Positions 1-8,584 of a stretch of DNA of 46,723 nucleotides are shown in pieces. The DNA is taken from NCBI GenBank assembly GCA_002708715.1, contig PAPB01000005.1:46867-93589 (forward strand), read 5' to 3'. Each line of letters begins with the position of its first letter. Position 1 is the first letter of the stretch. Source of the DNA: Fidelibacterota bacterium (lineage in GTDB: Bacteria; Fidelibacterota; Marinisomatia; Marinisomatales; UBA1611). The notes under the pieces are model-generated. The model made no database searches, had not been told where the DNA came from, and saw nothing but the letters and a program-made list of their open reading frames with translations. Made by a program: the position numbers and the translations under genes.

Positions 1-162
1 AAACTCAGTGACAATCGTAAAGAAAAAATAAAAAAACACGTTCCAAAAATTATTCAACCTGTTTTTATGTCTTACGCGGGAATTCAAGGAACTGGCGTAT
101 ATGATTCATTTATCAAAAACAAATTAATTTATAAAAGCGCAACTTTTCAAAAACCAAGTTAA
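1..162 (+). CDS. C-terminal fragment of an unknown protein
   Basis: An open frame runs from the window edge to a TAA stop, giving 53 residues that end in ATFQKPS. It is the tail of a gene that starts outside the window. The residues are basic and unremarkable, with no motif I recognise, so no function is offered. Its stop lies 7 bases before the start of the amidohydrolase gene on the same strand, so the two are probably co-transcribed. Confidence 0.6.
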   Translation, partial: KLSDNRKEKIKKHVPKIIQPVFMSYAGIQGTGVYDSFIKNKLIYKSATFQKPS

Positions 163-169
163 TTTCAAA

Positions 170-1450
170 ATGACTAGTGCTTTTTTTATTTTCTTTCTTT
201 CTTCTTCTCTTTGGTGCCAAATAACAATTATTCATTCTGGAAAACTAATCGATGGATATTCGGAAAGTCCTAAGTCTGTATACAGCGTATTAATTGAAAA
301 AGATAAAATTATTGATATTGTAGAAGGATATGTTGATCCAGGAGATGGCGACCAAACAATTGATCTTAATAACTATACTGTTATGCCTGGTCTTATGGAT
401 ATGCATGTGCATTTGTCTGGTGAATCTAATCCAAAAAAATATATAGAACGCTTTACCATGAATGTAGACGACTATGCTTTTAGATCTATTTCTTATGCAA
501 AAAAAACTCTTATGGCTGGATTTACAACCGTTAGAGACCTTGGTGGACCCATAAATACATCTTTAAAAAAATCAATAGAAAAAGGTTGGGTAATTGGGCC
601 AAGAGTTTTTAGCGCTGGTAAAGCTTTAGCAACCACTGGTGGGCATGCCGATCCCACAAACGGCATGGCTTTTGAACTGGCAGGAGATCCTGGTCCAGAG
701 CGCGGGGTCGTTAATGGAATAGCCGATGCAAGAAAAGCAGTCAGACAACAATATAAAAATGGAGCAGATTTAATAAAAATAACAGCAACTGGTGGAGTGT
801 TAAGTGTGGCTAAAAGTGGTGAAAACCCACAATTCAAAGAGGATGAAATAAAAGAAATTGTTAAAACCGCTTCAGATTATAATATGCATGTAGCTGCACA
901 TGCGCATGGTGCAGAAGGGATGAAAAGAGCAATAAAAGCAGGCGTACGATCAATAGAACATGGAACCTTAATGGATGATGAAGCTATAAAATTAATGAAA
1001 AAAAAGGGCACATATTATGTGCCTACTATTTCTGCTGGAGAATTTGTTGCTGAAAAAGCAAAAATAAGTGGTTACTATCCAGAAATAGTTCGACCTAAAG
1101 CAATCAAAATAGGCCCACAATTAAAAAGTACTTTTAAAAAAGCGTACAAGGCTGGTGTTAAAATTGCATTTGGAACAGACTCTGGTGTCTCTTACCATGG
1201 TGAAAACGCAAAAGAATTTAACTATATGGTTGAGGCGGGTATGAGCCCAATGGAAGCAATTGTATCTGCAACAAAAACAGCCTCGGAGCTTATTGGTGAA
1301 GAAAAAAACTTAGGTACAATTGAAGAAGGAAAAATTGCAGATATTATTGCTGTTAAAGGAAATCCCCTTGAAAACATAAAAAACATGGAAAACGTAGTCT
1401 TTGTTATGAAAAATGGAATTATATATAAAAACCTAATCACAAAAAACTAA
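170..1450 (+). CDS. Exported amidohydrolase (Xaa-Pro dipeptidase / imidazolonepropionase-like)
   Basis: Metal-dependent hydrolase of the amidohydrolase superfamily, 426 residues, closest in layout to the secreted Xaa-Pro dipeptidase-like members that hydrolyse dipeptides or related amides. It has a hydrophobic signal peptide (residues 1-17, ending near WCQ). The metal ligands are visible: HxH at H79/H81, a lysine in the right place to be carboxylated (K203 in LIKITATGG), H244/H246, H264, and the catalytic aspartate D337 in FGTDSG. This is the full binuclear-centre set. The ATG start directly precedes the signal peptide. An M20 peptidase follows after 5 bases, and the pair fits uptake or trimming of peptides outside the cytoplasm. 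The substrate cannot be read from the sequence. Confidence 0.88.
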   Translation: MTSAFFIFFLSSSLWCQITIIHSGKLIDGYSESPKSVYSVLIEKDKIIDIVEGYVDPGDGDQTIDLNNYTVMPGLMDMHVHLSGESNPKKYIERFTMNVDDYAFRSISYAKKTLMAGFTTVRDLGGPINTSLKKSIEKGWVIGPRVFSAGKALATTGGHADPTNGMAFELAGDPGPERGVVNGIADARKAVRQQYKNGADLIKITATGGVLSVAKSGENPQFKEDEIKEIVKTASDYNMHVAAHAHGAEGMKRAIKAGVRSIEHGTLMDDEAIKLMKKKGTYYVPTISAGEFVAEKAKISGYYPEIVRPKAIKIGPQLKSTFKKAYKAGVKIAFGTDSGVSYHGENAKEFNYMVEAGMSPMEAIVSATKTASELIGEEKNLGTIEEGKIADIIAVKGNPLENIKNMENVVFVMKNGIIYKNLITKN

Positions 1451-1455
1451 AAAAC

Positions 1456-2859
1456 ATGAATATAAAATTACTAGAAAAAAACATTAATTCTTTTTGGGAA
1501 GACCATATTGTTCCTACGTTAATTGAATATATTAAAATACCCAACAAGTCACCTTCCTTTGATTCTAATTGGAAAGAAAATGGTCACATGGATAAAGTCC
1601 TAAGCCTTGCAACTAAATGGTCAAAAAAACACCTTCCAAAAGGAGCATCGTTAACAATTAAAGAGTCTAAAGGAAGAACACCGTTAATCCTTATTGATAT
1701 TCCAGGACAAAAAGATGGAAATGTTTTAATGTATGGGCACCTTGACAAACAACCGGAAATGGAGGGGTGGGATAAAAATATGGGTCCATGGAAACCGGTA
1801 TTAAAAAATAAAAAACTATATGGACGAGGGGGAGCAGATGATGGTTATGCTTTGTTTGCTTCTTTATGTTCAGTTCAAGCGCTACAAGACCAAAAAATAC
1901 AACTACCGCGCATTTTGATTTTAATTGAATTTAGTGAAGAAAGTGGTTCTCCTGACCTACCTCACTATATGAATATTTGCAAAAAACAAATCGCAGAACC
2001 CGATCTGGTCATTTGTTTAGACTCTGGTGCTGGTGATTACAAACGTTTTTGGACAACCACTTCTTTAAGAGGATTAATTGGGGCTAAGTTAAGAGTAGAT
2101 ATAATTAAAGAGGGTATACACTCAGGTGGTGCTAGCGGATATGTTCCTTCTTCATTTCGTATAGCAAGACAGCTTCTTTCAAGAATTGAAAACGAAAAAA
2201 CAGGTCAAATACTACTAAACGAATTAAACGTTACAATTCCAAATTTTAGGCTTGAAGAAACAAAAGAATATGTAAAAATTATCGGAAGTGATTTAGTAAA
2301 AGAATTTCCGTGGGTAAAAGGAGCAAAGCCTTCTACCAATGAAAACATTGAAGGTGTTTTAAGGAGAACCTGGAGACCAGCCCTGTCCATTGTAGGAGCA
2401 GGGGGACTACCACCTTCAGAAAATGCAGGCAATGTTTTAAGGCCATATACGGAGCTTCAACTTTCTATTCGAATTCCTCCAATGGTTGATCATAAAAAAG
2501 CAAAAACAGCAATAGAAAAAGCCATAAAAACAAAGCCACCATATGGTTCTAAAATAAAATTAACTTTTGATGAACCAGCTTCTGGGTGGAGCGCGCCTGA
2601 AACATCTATCTGGCTTAAAAAAGCAATGAACGATGGATCTATGGCTTTTTTTAATAAACCTTTTTGCTGCATAGGTGAAGGGGGAACAATTCCTTTTATG
2701 GCAATGCTAGGAAAACAGTTTCCTAAAGCACAATTTGTTATTACTGGCGTTTTAGGACCGTCCTCTAATGCACACGGACCAAATGAATTTTTGCATATTC
2801 CATTTGCAAAAAAACTAACAGCGTGTGTTTCTTTTATCTTAGAAAGGTTTAATTCATAA
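1456..2859 (+). CDS. M20 family dipeptidase (CNDP-like metallopeptidase)
   Basis: Zinc peptidase of clan MH, 467 residues, the usual length for carnosinase/CNDP-type dipeptidases. Visible metal and catalytic residues: H95 and D97 in MYGHLDKQP, bridging D128 in GRGGADDG, the catalytic glutamate pair E161/E162 in EESGS, D189 in LDSGAGD, and the C-terminal H440 in SSNAHGPNEF. There is no signal peptide, so it is probably cytoplasmic and cleaves short peptides after import. It lies 5 bases after the exported amidohydrolase and 4 bases before a drug/metabolite-type transporter, which reads as one operon. The exact dipeptide preference is unknown. Confidence 0.9.
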   Translation: MNIKLLEKNINSFWEDHIVPTLIEYIKIPNKSPSFDSNWKENGHMDKVLSLATKWSKKHLPKGASLTIKESKGRTPLILIDIPGQKDGNVLMYGHLDKQPEMEGWDKNMGPWKPVLKNKKLYGRGGADDGYALFASLCSVQALQDQKIQLPRILILIEFSEESGSPDLPHYMNICKKQIAEPDLVICLDSGAGDYKRFWTTTSLRGLIGAKLRVDIIKEGIHSGGASGYVPSSFRIARQLLSRIENEKTGQILLNELNVTIPNFRLEETKEYVKIIGSDLVKEFPWVKGAKPSTNENIEGVLRRTWRPALSIVGAGGLPPSENAGNVLRPYTELQLSIRIPPMVDHKKAKTAIEKAIKTKPPYGSKIKLTFDEPASGWSAPETSIWLKKAMNDGSMAFFNKPFCCIGEGGTIPFMAMLGKQFPKAQFVITGVLGPSSNAHGPNEFLHIPFAKKLTACVSFILERFNS

Positions 2860-2863
2860 AAAG

Positions 2864-3727
2864 TTGGTTTTTCGTATTTACTTTATTTTGAGCATCGCCC
2901 TTTTATCAGTTAGCTCTACTTCTTTAGTTATACGTTATCTACCACTTGTACCAGCGCTAACCTTAGCGTTTTGGAGAATGCTAATAGCAAGTATAATATT
3001 GTGGGTTTATAGCCTATTAACAAAAACAGTCCCCTTAACAAACAAAGCAAATAGAACAACTATGTTTGCTGGTGTTTTTCTTGGATTGCATTTTGCGTGT
3101 TTTTTTTGGGGCGTTAGAAACACCTCTATAGCAAACGCCACACTGTTGGCTAACACTGGTCCATTATTTACTGTGGGATTAACATATTTAAAAGAAAAAA
3201 AGATATCAAAAAATTTAATTTTACCATTGTTAATTACAGTTTTTGGCGTTTTAATTATTCAATGGACAGATTTAAACTTTTTTGAAAACAACCCAATGGG
3301 AAACATCGTTTCTCTATTTAGCGGTTTTTGTATTGCAAACACATATTTATTAGCAAAAGAAGTTCGTAAAAACAATAGCACATTGGCATATGGTCGAAGC
3401 TTGTTCTTTTATGCAGCAATAACTATTGGGTTTATTTGTTTAATAAAACACGTTTCTATTTTTGATTTTAACTTTAACCACATTGTCTGGTTTTTGTTTT
3501 TAGGAGTGGTTCCTTCAATATTAGGCCACAATTCATTAAACTATACATTAAAATTTTTATCACCAACAACCGTAGCAACAATACCCCTTGGTGAGCCAAT
3601 TATTGCTACAGGGTTGGCACTGATTCTATTTTCCGAAAAAATTCCTCTTAATTATCTAGTTGGCGCACCATTTGTCTTTATTGGCATTTTTCTAATAGTT
3701 AAAAAATCAATAAACAAAGCATATTAA
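2864..3727 (+). CDS. EamA/DMT-superfamily transporter
   Basis: An integral membrane protein of 287 residues with about ten hydrophobic segments arranged as two EamA repeats, the standard architecture of drug/metabolite transporters (RhaT/YdcZ-like). The second repeat contains the typical LSPTTVATIPLGEPIIA-like stretch. The start is TTG four bases after the upstream stop; no ATG lies close upstream in this frame. The gene converges on plsC, and the two stop codons overlap (TTAA at 3724-3727), leaving no room for a terminator. The substrate is not predictable. Its neighbours suggest an amino acid or metabolite, but that is inference. Confidence 0.85.
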   Translation: MVFRIYFILSIALLSVSSTSLVIRYLPLVPALTLAFWRMLIASIILWVYSLLTKTVPLTNKANRTTMFAGVFLGLHFACFFWGVRNTSIANATLLANTGPLFTVGLTYLKEKKISKNLILPLLITVFGVLIIQWTDLNFFENNPMGNIVSLFSGFCIANTYLLAKEVRKNNSTLAYGRSLFFYAAITIGFICLIKHVSIFDFNFNHIVWFLFLGVVPSILGHNSLNYTLKFLSPTTVATIPLGEPIIATGLALILFSEKIPLNYLVGAPFVFIGIFLIVKKSINKAY

Positions 3728-4461
3728 AGACTATTAGGAATAAAACCATTTTCTTTTTGATATCTTTTTATTTTTGAATTTCCAATATATGGGCCTTGTT
3801 TATTATGAGGTAAAAGCGCTGCTATTCGAATCATCATATCTTTTCCTATTTTAGTAAGCATTTTATTTTTACTCTCTTTTGATCCTGTTATTTTAAACGG
3901 GCCAAATGGTTTACCAATATTAATATAAACCTTTGGTCGAACACCTTTTAATATATCTTCTAAAGCAGTTTCAGCACCATATATTGCAATTGGAACAATC
4001 GGTGCTTTTCCAAGAGTAGATAAATAAACTGTGCCGTTTTTGGGCTTTCCAAGAATTGTATCATTCACTCCACCATCTGGAAAAATACCAAGTATTTGAT
4101 TTGATTTAAGAACGCTTAAAGCTTTTTTAATTGTTGATGGTGCTAGTTTTTTTCGGTCTACTGGTATCCATCCATATAAAAAAGGCGCCCAAATAAGCCA
4201 CCAATCAACTTCTTGATCACTTGCCGCTATAAAATTTATAGGTTTTTGAATTGCATAAGTAAAAAATGAAGGATCATAATTACTAAAATGGTTGCTAGCA
4301 ACAACAAAGGGCCCTTTAATTGGAACGTGCCATTTTCCTTTTATTTTTGTTTTTGAAACAACAGACCCCAAAAACAAAGATACATATGTTAATAAATATC
4401 TCCACCATTGTGGTCTCGGTGAAAGCTGTGAAAGATATTCAGGGCCAAAAGATTTTCTCAT
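3724..4461 (-). CDS. plsC: 1-acyl-sn-glycerol-3-phosphate acyltransferase (PlsC family)
   Basis: A membrane-associated acyltransferase of 245 residues that probably acylates lysophosphatidate in phospholipid synthesis. The HX4D catalytic motif is seen as NHFSNYD (H58, D63). The substrate-binding FPEG motif appears as FPDG (residues 127-130), a conservative Glu-to-Asp change found in some family members. A third motif, VPIAIYGAE, lies further along. There is a hydrophobic stretch near residues 22-35. It is last in a minus-strand group dnaA-ssb-plsC, with a 31-base gap after ssb. The family is large and also includes glycolipid acyltransferases, so the precise acceptor is less certain than the fold. 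Confidence 0.85.
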   Translation of the reverse strand: MRKSFGPEYLSQLSPRPQWWRYLLTYVSLFLGSVVSKTKIKGKWHVPIKGPFVVASNHFSNYDPSFFTYAIQKPINFIAASDQEVDWWLIWAPFLYGWIPVDRKKLAPSTIKKALSVLKSNQILGIFPDGGVNDTILGKPKNGTVYLSTLGKAPIVPIAIYGAETALEDILKGVRPKVYINIGKPFGPFKITGSKESKNKMLTKIGKDMMIRIAALLPHNKQGPYIGNSKIKRYQKENGFIPNSL

Positions 4462-4492
4462 ATTAATAAGCGCCCTTTATAATTTAAAAAAT

Positions 4493-4903
4493 TTAAAATG
4501 GTAGATCATCATCTTCTTCTTCTGCTGCTTTTTGAGCAGGAGATGAAGATGGAGAAACGCTATCTCCCCTTCTACCTAACATGGTAAAATTATCACACAT
4601 AACTTCTGTGGTTCTTCTTTTGTTTTGATTTTGATCTTCCCATTCTCTTGTTTGTAATCTGCCCTCCACATAAACCATCATTCCCTTACGCATATATTCA
4701 GTAGCGGTTTCAGCCATCTTACCATACATAACGACTCGATGCCATTCAGTTTTATCTTGAAATTCACCATTTTGATTTTTCCAAGATTCATTAGTAGCTA
4801 TACTAAGATTAGTTACAGCCGTACCTTGTGGTGTAAACCTGCCTTCTGGGTCTTGCCCAAGATTGCCCACAAGTATAACTTTATTTACGCTATTTTTTTG
4901 CAT
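4493..4903 (-). CDS. ssb: Single-stranded DNA-binding protein SSB
   Basis: SSB, 136 residues, binds single-stranded DNA at forks and repair sites and recruits partners through its acidic tip. The N-terminal OB fold (about residues 5-110) begins [14 protein letters not shown] and contains the conserved TEWHRVV and YVEGRL segments. The tail is short and ends DDDLPF, the classical partner-binding tip. A clear ribosome-binding site (GGGAG on the minus strand, plus-strand 4911-4915) lies 7 bases before the ATG. The gene follows dnaA on the same strand after 122 bases, a replication-linked pairing. Confidence 0.97.
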   Translation of the reverse strand: MQKNSVNKVILVGNLGQDPEGRFTPQGTAVTNLSIATNESWKNQNGEFQDKTEWHRVVMYGKMAETATEYMRKGMMVYVEGRLQTREWEDQNQNKRRTTEVMCDNFTMLGRRGDSVSPSSSPAQKAAEEEDDDLPF

Positions 4904-5025
4904 TTGTTTTCTCCCAAATTAGATAGCCTGCATAATTATTGTGAAATAATACTTTTGAAACATGGCCACCAATAATTATTTTAAACCAAATTTTATATTT
5001 AATCGGTATAATTTTATTACACTTT

Positions 5026-6384
5026 TTATAAGAAAGAAAACCCTAATTCTTGCCTTACAGAAGTAATCATTTTTTTCATTTTAATATCGGTGGTTTTTTT
5101 ATTATCAATTGTCTTAACCGCGTGCATTACAGTTGTGTGGTCTCTACCTCCAAAATAAACTCCAATATTCATTAATGAAGTACCCATAATATCTCTACAC
5201 AGATACATTGATAGTTGTCTCGCTTCCGCTATTTCCATTTTCCGACTTTTACCAATAATCTCTTTTTCAGACACTTTTGAAAGTTGGGAAACTTTTTTAA
5301 CGATATTTTCTATTGAAACATCATTCCCAAAGTCATTCCCTACTCTTTCTTTAATTACATCCGCAACAAGGTTGTTGTCTATTTCAATATTCATTAAGGA
5401 TGATTTAGCCAAGATACGGATTATTGTTCCTTCTAGGTCTCTAACATTATTTTTAATATGTTTAGCAATAAATTCTATTATTGAATAATCTAACGTAAGA
5501 CCGTTTTGTTCTGCTTTTTCTAATAAAATAGCTACCCGAACCTCAAAGTTTGGTGGCTGTACATCTACAGATAGCCCTGATTGAAATCTAGAAAGAAGCC
5601 TTGTTTGAAGGCCTTTCATCTCACCCGGAAATTTATCTGCAGTTAAAACAATTTGTTTTCCACTTTGATGTAAAACATTAAAAGTGTGAAAAAACTGCTC
5701 TTGGGTTTGTTCTTTACCGCGAAAAAACTGAATATCATCTATAAGTAAAACATCTGCAGACCTATAATTTTGAGCAAATTCGATGGTTTTATTTTTCCTT
5801 AAGCTATTAACAAAATCTAATGTAAACTGTTCACTTGTGATGTTTACAATCTTAAGAGATGGAAATTTTTCTAAAGCGCTATTCCCAATCGCGTGCATTA
5901 AATGAGTCTTTCCAAGCCCTACGCCACCATATATAATTAAAGGATTAAAATTGTTTTCTCCTGGGTTTTTAGAAACAGACTCTGAGGCAGTTTTCGCAAA
6001 TTCATTATTATCACCAACAATAAACTTATCAAAAGTGTATTTAGAATTTAAATTATTAAACCTACTAGTTGATTTTTTGGGCGTTTCTTTTTCTATGGAT
6101 TCATTTTTAATAATCTCTGGCTGACTTTTTTGAACAATGAAACGATATTGAACACCGCTATTATAAATATTATTTAATACATTTTGTACATGATCGCTAT
6201 AATGTGAATCAATCCATTCAAGAAAAAACTGACTTGGCACACCTAAAACCATAACCTCACTATTAAAAGAAATAGGTTTAATAGGGTCAAACCAAGCATG
6301 GATTGCATGACCTGGAAGAACCTTTTTTAAATTATTATATACTACTTTCCAAGCGGCAATTTTGTCGTATTTGATGTTATCCAC
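5026..6384 (-). CDS. dnaA: Chromosomal replication initiator protein DnaA
   Basis: AAA+ initiator ATPase, 452 residues. Domain I spans about 1-85. A short linker (about 86-115) is followed by the AAA+ core, with Walker A GGVGLGKT (153-160) and Walker B within DVLLIDDIQF (211-220). Domain IV carries the DNA-binding signature GRDHTTVMHA (D415). The start is GTG at 6384 on the minus strand; a nearby ATG on that strand is out of frame and meets a stop within seven codons. The first codons lie inside a DnaA box, so autoregulation by DnaA binding at its own start is likely. dnaA diverges from rpmH and is more than 10 kb from dnaN, unlike the common dnaA-dnaN order. Confidence 0.98.
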   Translation of the reverse strand: MDNIKYDKIAAWKVVYNNLKKVLPGHAIHAWFDPIKPISFNSEVMVLGVPSQFFLEWIDSHYSDHVQNVLNNIYNSGVQYRFIVQKSQPEIIKNESIEKETPKKSTSRFNNLNSKYTFDKFIVGDNNEFAKTASESVSKNPGENNFNPLIIYGGVGLGKTHLMHAIGNSALEKFPSLKIVNITSEQFTLDFVNSLRKNKTIEFAQNYRSADVLLIDDIQFFRGKEQTQEQFFHTFNVLHQSGKQIVLTADKFPGEMKGLQTRLLSRFQSGLSVDVQPPNFEVRVAILLEKAEQNGLTLDYSIIEFIAKHIKNNVRDLEGTIIRILAKSSLMNIEIDNNLVADVIKERVGNDFGNDVSIENIVKKVSQLSKVSEKEIIGKSRKMEIAEARQLSMYLCRDIMGTSLMNIGVYFGGRDHTTVMHAVKTIDNKKTTDIKMKKMITSVRQELGFSFL

Positions 6385-6385
6385 A
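6377..6385 (+). promoter_or_regulatory. DnaA box 1 (overlaps dnaA start codon)
   Basis: TTATCCACA is a perfect match to the consensus DnaA box. On the minus strand it reads TGTGGATAA, and its GTG is the dnaA start codon. Binding here could block dnaA expression or form part of an initiation region. Confidence 0.75.
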
Positions 6386-6387
6386 AG

Positions 6388-6396
6388 TTATCCACA
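6388..6396 (+). promoter_or_regulatory. DnaA box 2 (upstream of dnaA)
   Basis: A second perfect TTATCCACA in the same orientation, starting 11 bases (about one helical turn) after the first. Two in-phase boxes allow cooperative DnaA binding at the dnaA translation start. Confidence 0.75.
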
Positions 6397-6444
6397 TTTA
6401 TTTCTATATAAAAATTACAATTATTAGCTCAATTTTTCTATTTC

Positions 6445-6483
6445 TTTTTGTAAAACCCGCGACAAAACTTTATATGTTATACT
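6445..6483 (+). promoter_or_regulatory. Possible rpmH operon promoter
   Basis: The dnaA-rpmH gap is the only room for a promoter driving the plus-strand operon. TTGTAA at 6449-6454 is followed after 17 bases by TATATG, and TATACT lies at 6478-6483. Matches to consensus are partial, so the exact -35/-10 assignment is uncertain. Confidence 0.3.
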
Positions 6484-6537
6484 TTTTGTGTTCAACCAAT
6501 CTCTTTTGTAATTTTTTAAGCAAAAGATAACAACATA

Positions 6538-6672
6538 ATGAAAAGAACATACCAACCAAGCAATAGAAAAAGACGCAACAAACATGGCTTTAGAAAAAGA
6601 ATGTCATCTGTTGGCGGAAAAACAGTTTTAAAAAGGCGTCGAAAAAAAGGCCGAAAAAGACTCGCCCTTTAG
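6538..6672 (+). CDS. rpmH: 50S ribosomal protein L34
   Basis: A 44-residue, highly basic ribosomal protein beginning [18 protein letters not shown] and continuing with the family's [19 protein letters not shown] core, which makes the call certain. It is the first gene of a plus-strand cluster and diverges from dnaA across a 153-base gap. In most bacteria rnpA follows directly; here the next gene is yidD, beginning only 8 bases after the rpmH stop. Confidence 0.98.
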   Translation: MKRTYQPSNRKRRNKHGFRKRMSSVGGKTVLKRRRKKGRKRLAL

Positions 6673-6680
6673 TTTTCCCC

Positions 6681-6920
6681 GTGATTTTTATAAAGTCGCT
6701 AAATCGCGCACTTGTAATTTTATTATCTTTTATAATTAAAAGCTATCAAGTGTCTGTGTCGCCTTTTTTAGGACAAAACTGTCGTTTTGACCCTAGCTGT
6801 TCTAACTACGCCTTAGCTTCTATTAGAACAAAGGGTGCTTTAGTTGGAGTGTTTTTATCTATAAAAAGAATACTAAAATGCAACCCACTTCATCCGGGTG
6901 GTCATGACCCAGTAAAATAA
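6681..6920 (+). CDS. yidD: Membrane protein insertion efficiency factor YidD
   Basis: A small 79-residue membrane-associated protein that assists YidC in inserting inner-membrane proteins. The family core is plain: SYQVSVSPFLGQNCRF, PSCSNYA, and the C-terminal KCNPLHPGGHDPV. The N-terminal 20 residues are hydrophobic and amphipathic. The start is GTG at 6681; no ATG is available before the conserved region. It lies one base before the yidC ATG, so the two are translationally close. It normally follows rnpA, which is absent here. Confidence 0.96.
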   Translation: MIFIKSLNRALVILLSFIIKSYQVSVSPFLGQNCRFDPSCSNYALASIRTKGALVGVFLSIKRILKCNPLHPGGHDPVK

Positions 6921-6921
6921 A

Positions 6922-8571
6922 ATGGACAGAAACACATTAATCGCCTTTTTCTTAATAGCCCTCGTTTTGCTATTTACGCCTAAATACATGGAGATTTTTG
7001 GCCCACCGCTAGAGACAAAAAACAATTACGACTCATTAAAAACTATAACACCTGAAATTAAACCCCTAAATAAAACAAGTCTTGATCAAACCGCTCCCAC
7101 TTATAAACAAAAAATCGAAAAGGTCTCCAAGCGCCCAGAGTTGTTTTCAACAATAGAGACTCCTCTATACACCGCAACTTTTTCAAACGCAGCTGGCGGA
7201 ACGATTAAAAACTTTAGATTTAAAAACTACCTGACATCAGACAGTCAATTGGTAAACATTATAAATAACAATTCAATTCAAAACCTTACGATAGAGCTAA
7301 AAAACCTTGATGGTGAAACAATAGACTTAAATCAAAACTGGACAAAAACAAAAGAGCCTGGACGAATAATTAATAGAAACAACAACACACTAGAATATAA
7401 ATTTGAAATTTTTGATGGCCTTTTTATTAAAAAAATATTTTCTTTTAACCCAAACAATTATACAATAAATATTAATCTAGACTTTAATGATATAAAAGAC
7501 ATGATATATAGAGATGTCGGCTTTTCATGGAATGGCGGTCTATCTACAACTGAAAAAGACACCGCTGATGATAAAACTTATTTTAAAGCATATATTTACC
7601 AAGGAGAAGAGTTAGAAGAGCTAAAAACGAAACCAGGAAACAAAGAGAAAAAAAACTTTAACGGAATAACAAACTGGGGTGCAATTAGGACTAAATATTT
7701 TGTGTCTTGTTTAATGCCAGAAGACCCAAACAACGTAAGGTCTGCCCACTTATCTGGTTCAAACAACAATAGAGAGCAATATGACATGTCTTTTACGTTT
7801 GACTGTTTTAAAAACTCAAACTTTATGTTATACATAGGTCCGTTAGAATACGAAAAAATCAAAAACCTAAACGTTGGATTAGAAGCAATAATGGATTTTG
7901 GCTGGTCTTTTATAAGGCCTGTTTCAAAAGCTGTTTTATATTCACTAAAACGAATGCATGAGTATATTCCTAATTACGGAGTTGTGCTTATTGTTTTTTC
8001 TTTTTTGGTTAAAATTTTGGTCTTTCCCTTAACAAAAAAAAGCTACCAATCAACATCGGCAATGCAACAAATCCAACCACAGGTTAATGCCCTTCGAGAT
8101 AAATATAAAAACGATCCTCAAAAAATGAACCAAGCAACTATGAAACTTTATAAGGAAAAAGGGGTAAACCCACTTGGCGGCTGCCTACCAATGATTCTTC
8201 AAATGCCGTTGCTTTTTGCTCTCTTTATTGTTTTTAGAACAACCATAGAGTTAAGAAGCGAACCTTTTGTGTGGTGGATAAAAGACCTATCAGCGCCTGA
8301 TAAAATTTTTGACCTGCCCTTTACAATACCGTTATATGGTTCACATATTGCTTTTTTACCAATTTTAATGGTTATTTCAACGTTTATCCAACAAAGAATG
8401 ATGAGCGGCAACAACCAACAGCCTCAACAAAAAATGATGCAATATTTTATGACAGGTTTCTTTTTTCTAATTTTTAATAATTTTCCTTCGGGTTTAAATC
8501 TTTATTACACATTATTTAATGTGTTAACAATAGCACAACAAAAACTTATGCCTGCAAAACCAAAAACTTAG
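6922..8571 (+). CDS. yidC: Membrane protein insertase YidC
   Basis: Oxa1/YidC insertase, 549 residues, close to the length of Gram-negative homologues. It has an N-terminal membrane anchor (residues 5-20), a large periplasmic beta domain (about 55-320), and a C-terminal five-helix Oxa1 core beginning near YGVVLIVFSFLVKIL. The core includes the conserved GVNPLGGCLPMILQMP and FPSGLNLYYTLFN stretches. It inserts and folds inner-membrane proteins alone or with Sec. It sits between yidD and mnmE, the standard order. The large periplasmic domain is strong evidence for a Gram-negative envelope. Confidence 0.97.
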   Translation: MDRNTLIAFFLIALVLLFTPKYMEIFGPPLETKNNYDSLKTITPEIKPLNKTSLDQTAPTYKQKIEKVSKRPELFSTIETPLYTATFSNAAGGTIKNFRFKNYLTSDSQLVNIINNNSIQNLTIELKNLDGETIDLNQNWTKTKEPGRIINRNNNTLEYKFEIFDGLFIKKIFSFNPNNYTININLDFNDIKDMIYRDVGFSWNGGLSTTEKDTADDKTYFKAYIYQGEELEELKTKPGNKEKKNFNGITNWGAIRTKYFVSCLMPEDPNNVRSAHLSGSNNNREQYDMSFTFDCFKNSNFMLYIGPLEYEKIKNLNVGLEAIMDFGWSFIRPVSKAVLYSLKRMHEYIPNYGVVLIVFSFLVKILVFPLTKKSYQSTSAMQQIQPQVNALRDKYKNDPQKMNQATMKLYKEKGVNPLGGCLPMILQMPLLFALFIVFRTTIELRSEPFVWWIKDLSAPDKIFDLPFTIPLYGSHIAFLPILMVISTFIQQRMMSGNNQQPQQKMMQYFMTGFFFLIFNNFPSGLNLYYTLFNVLTIAQQKLMPAKPKT

Positions 8572-8584
8572 CGGTGAGATTGTA

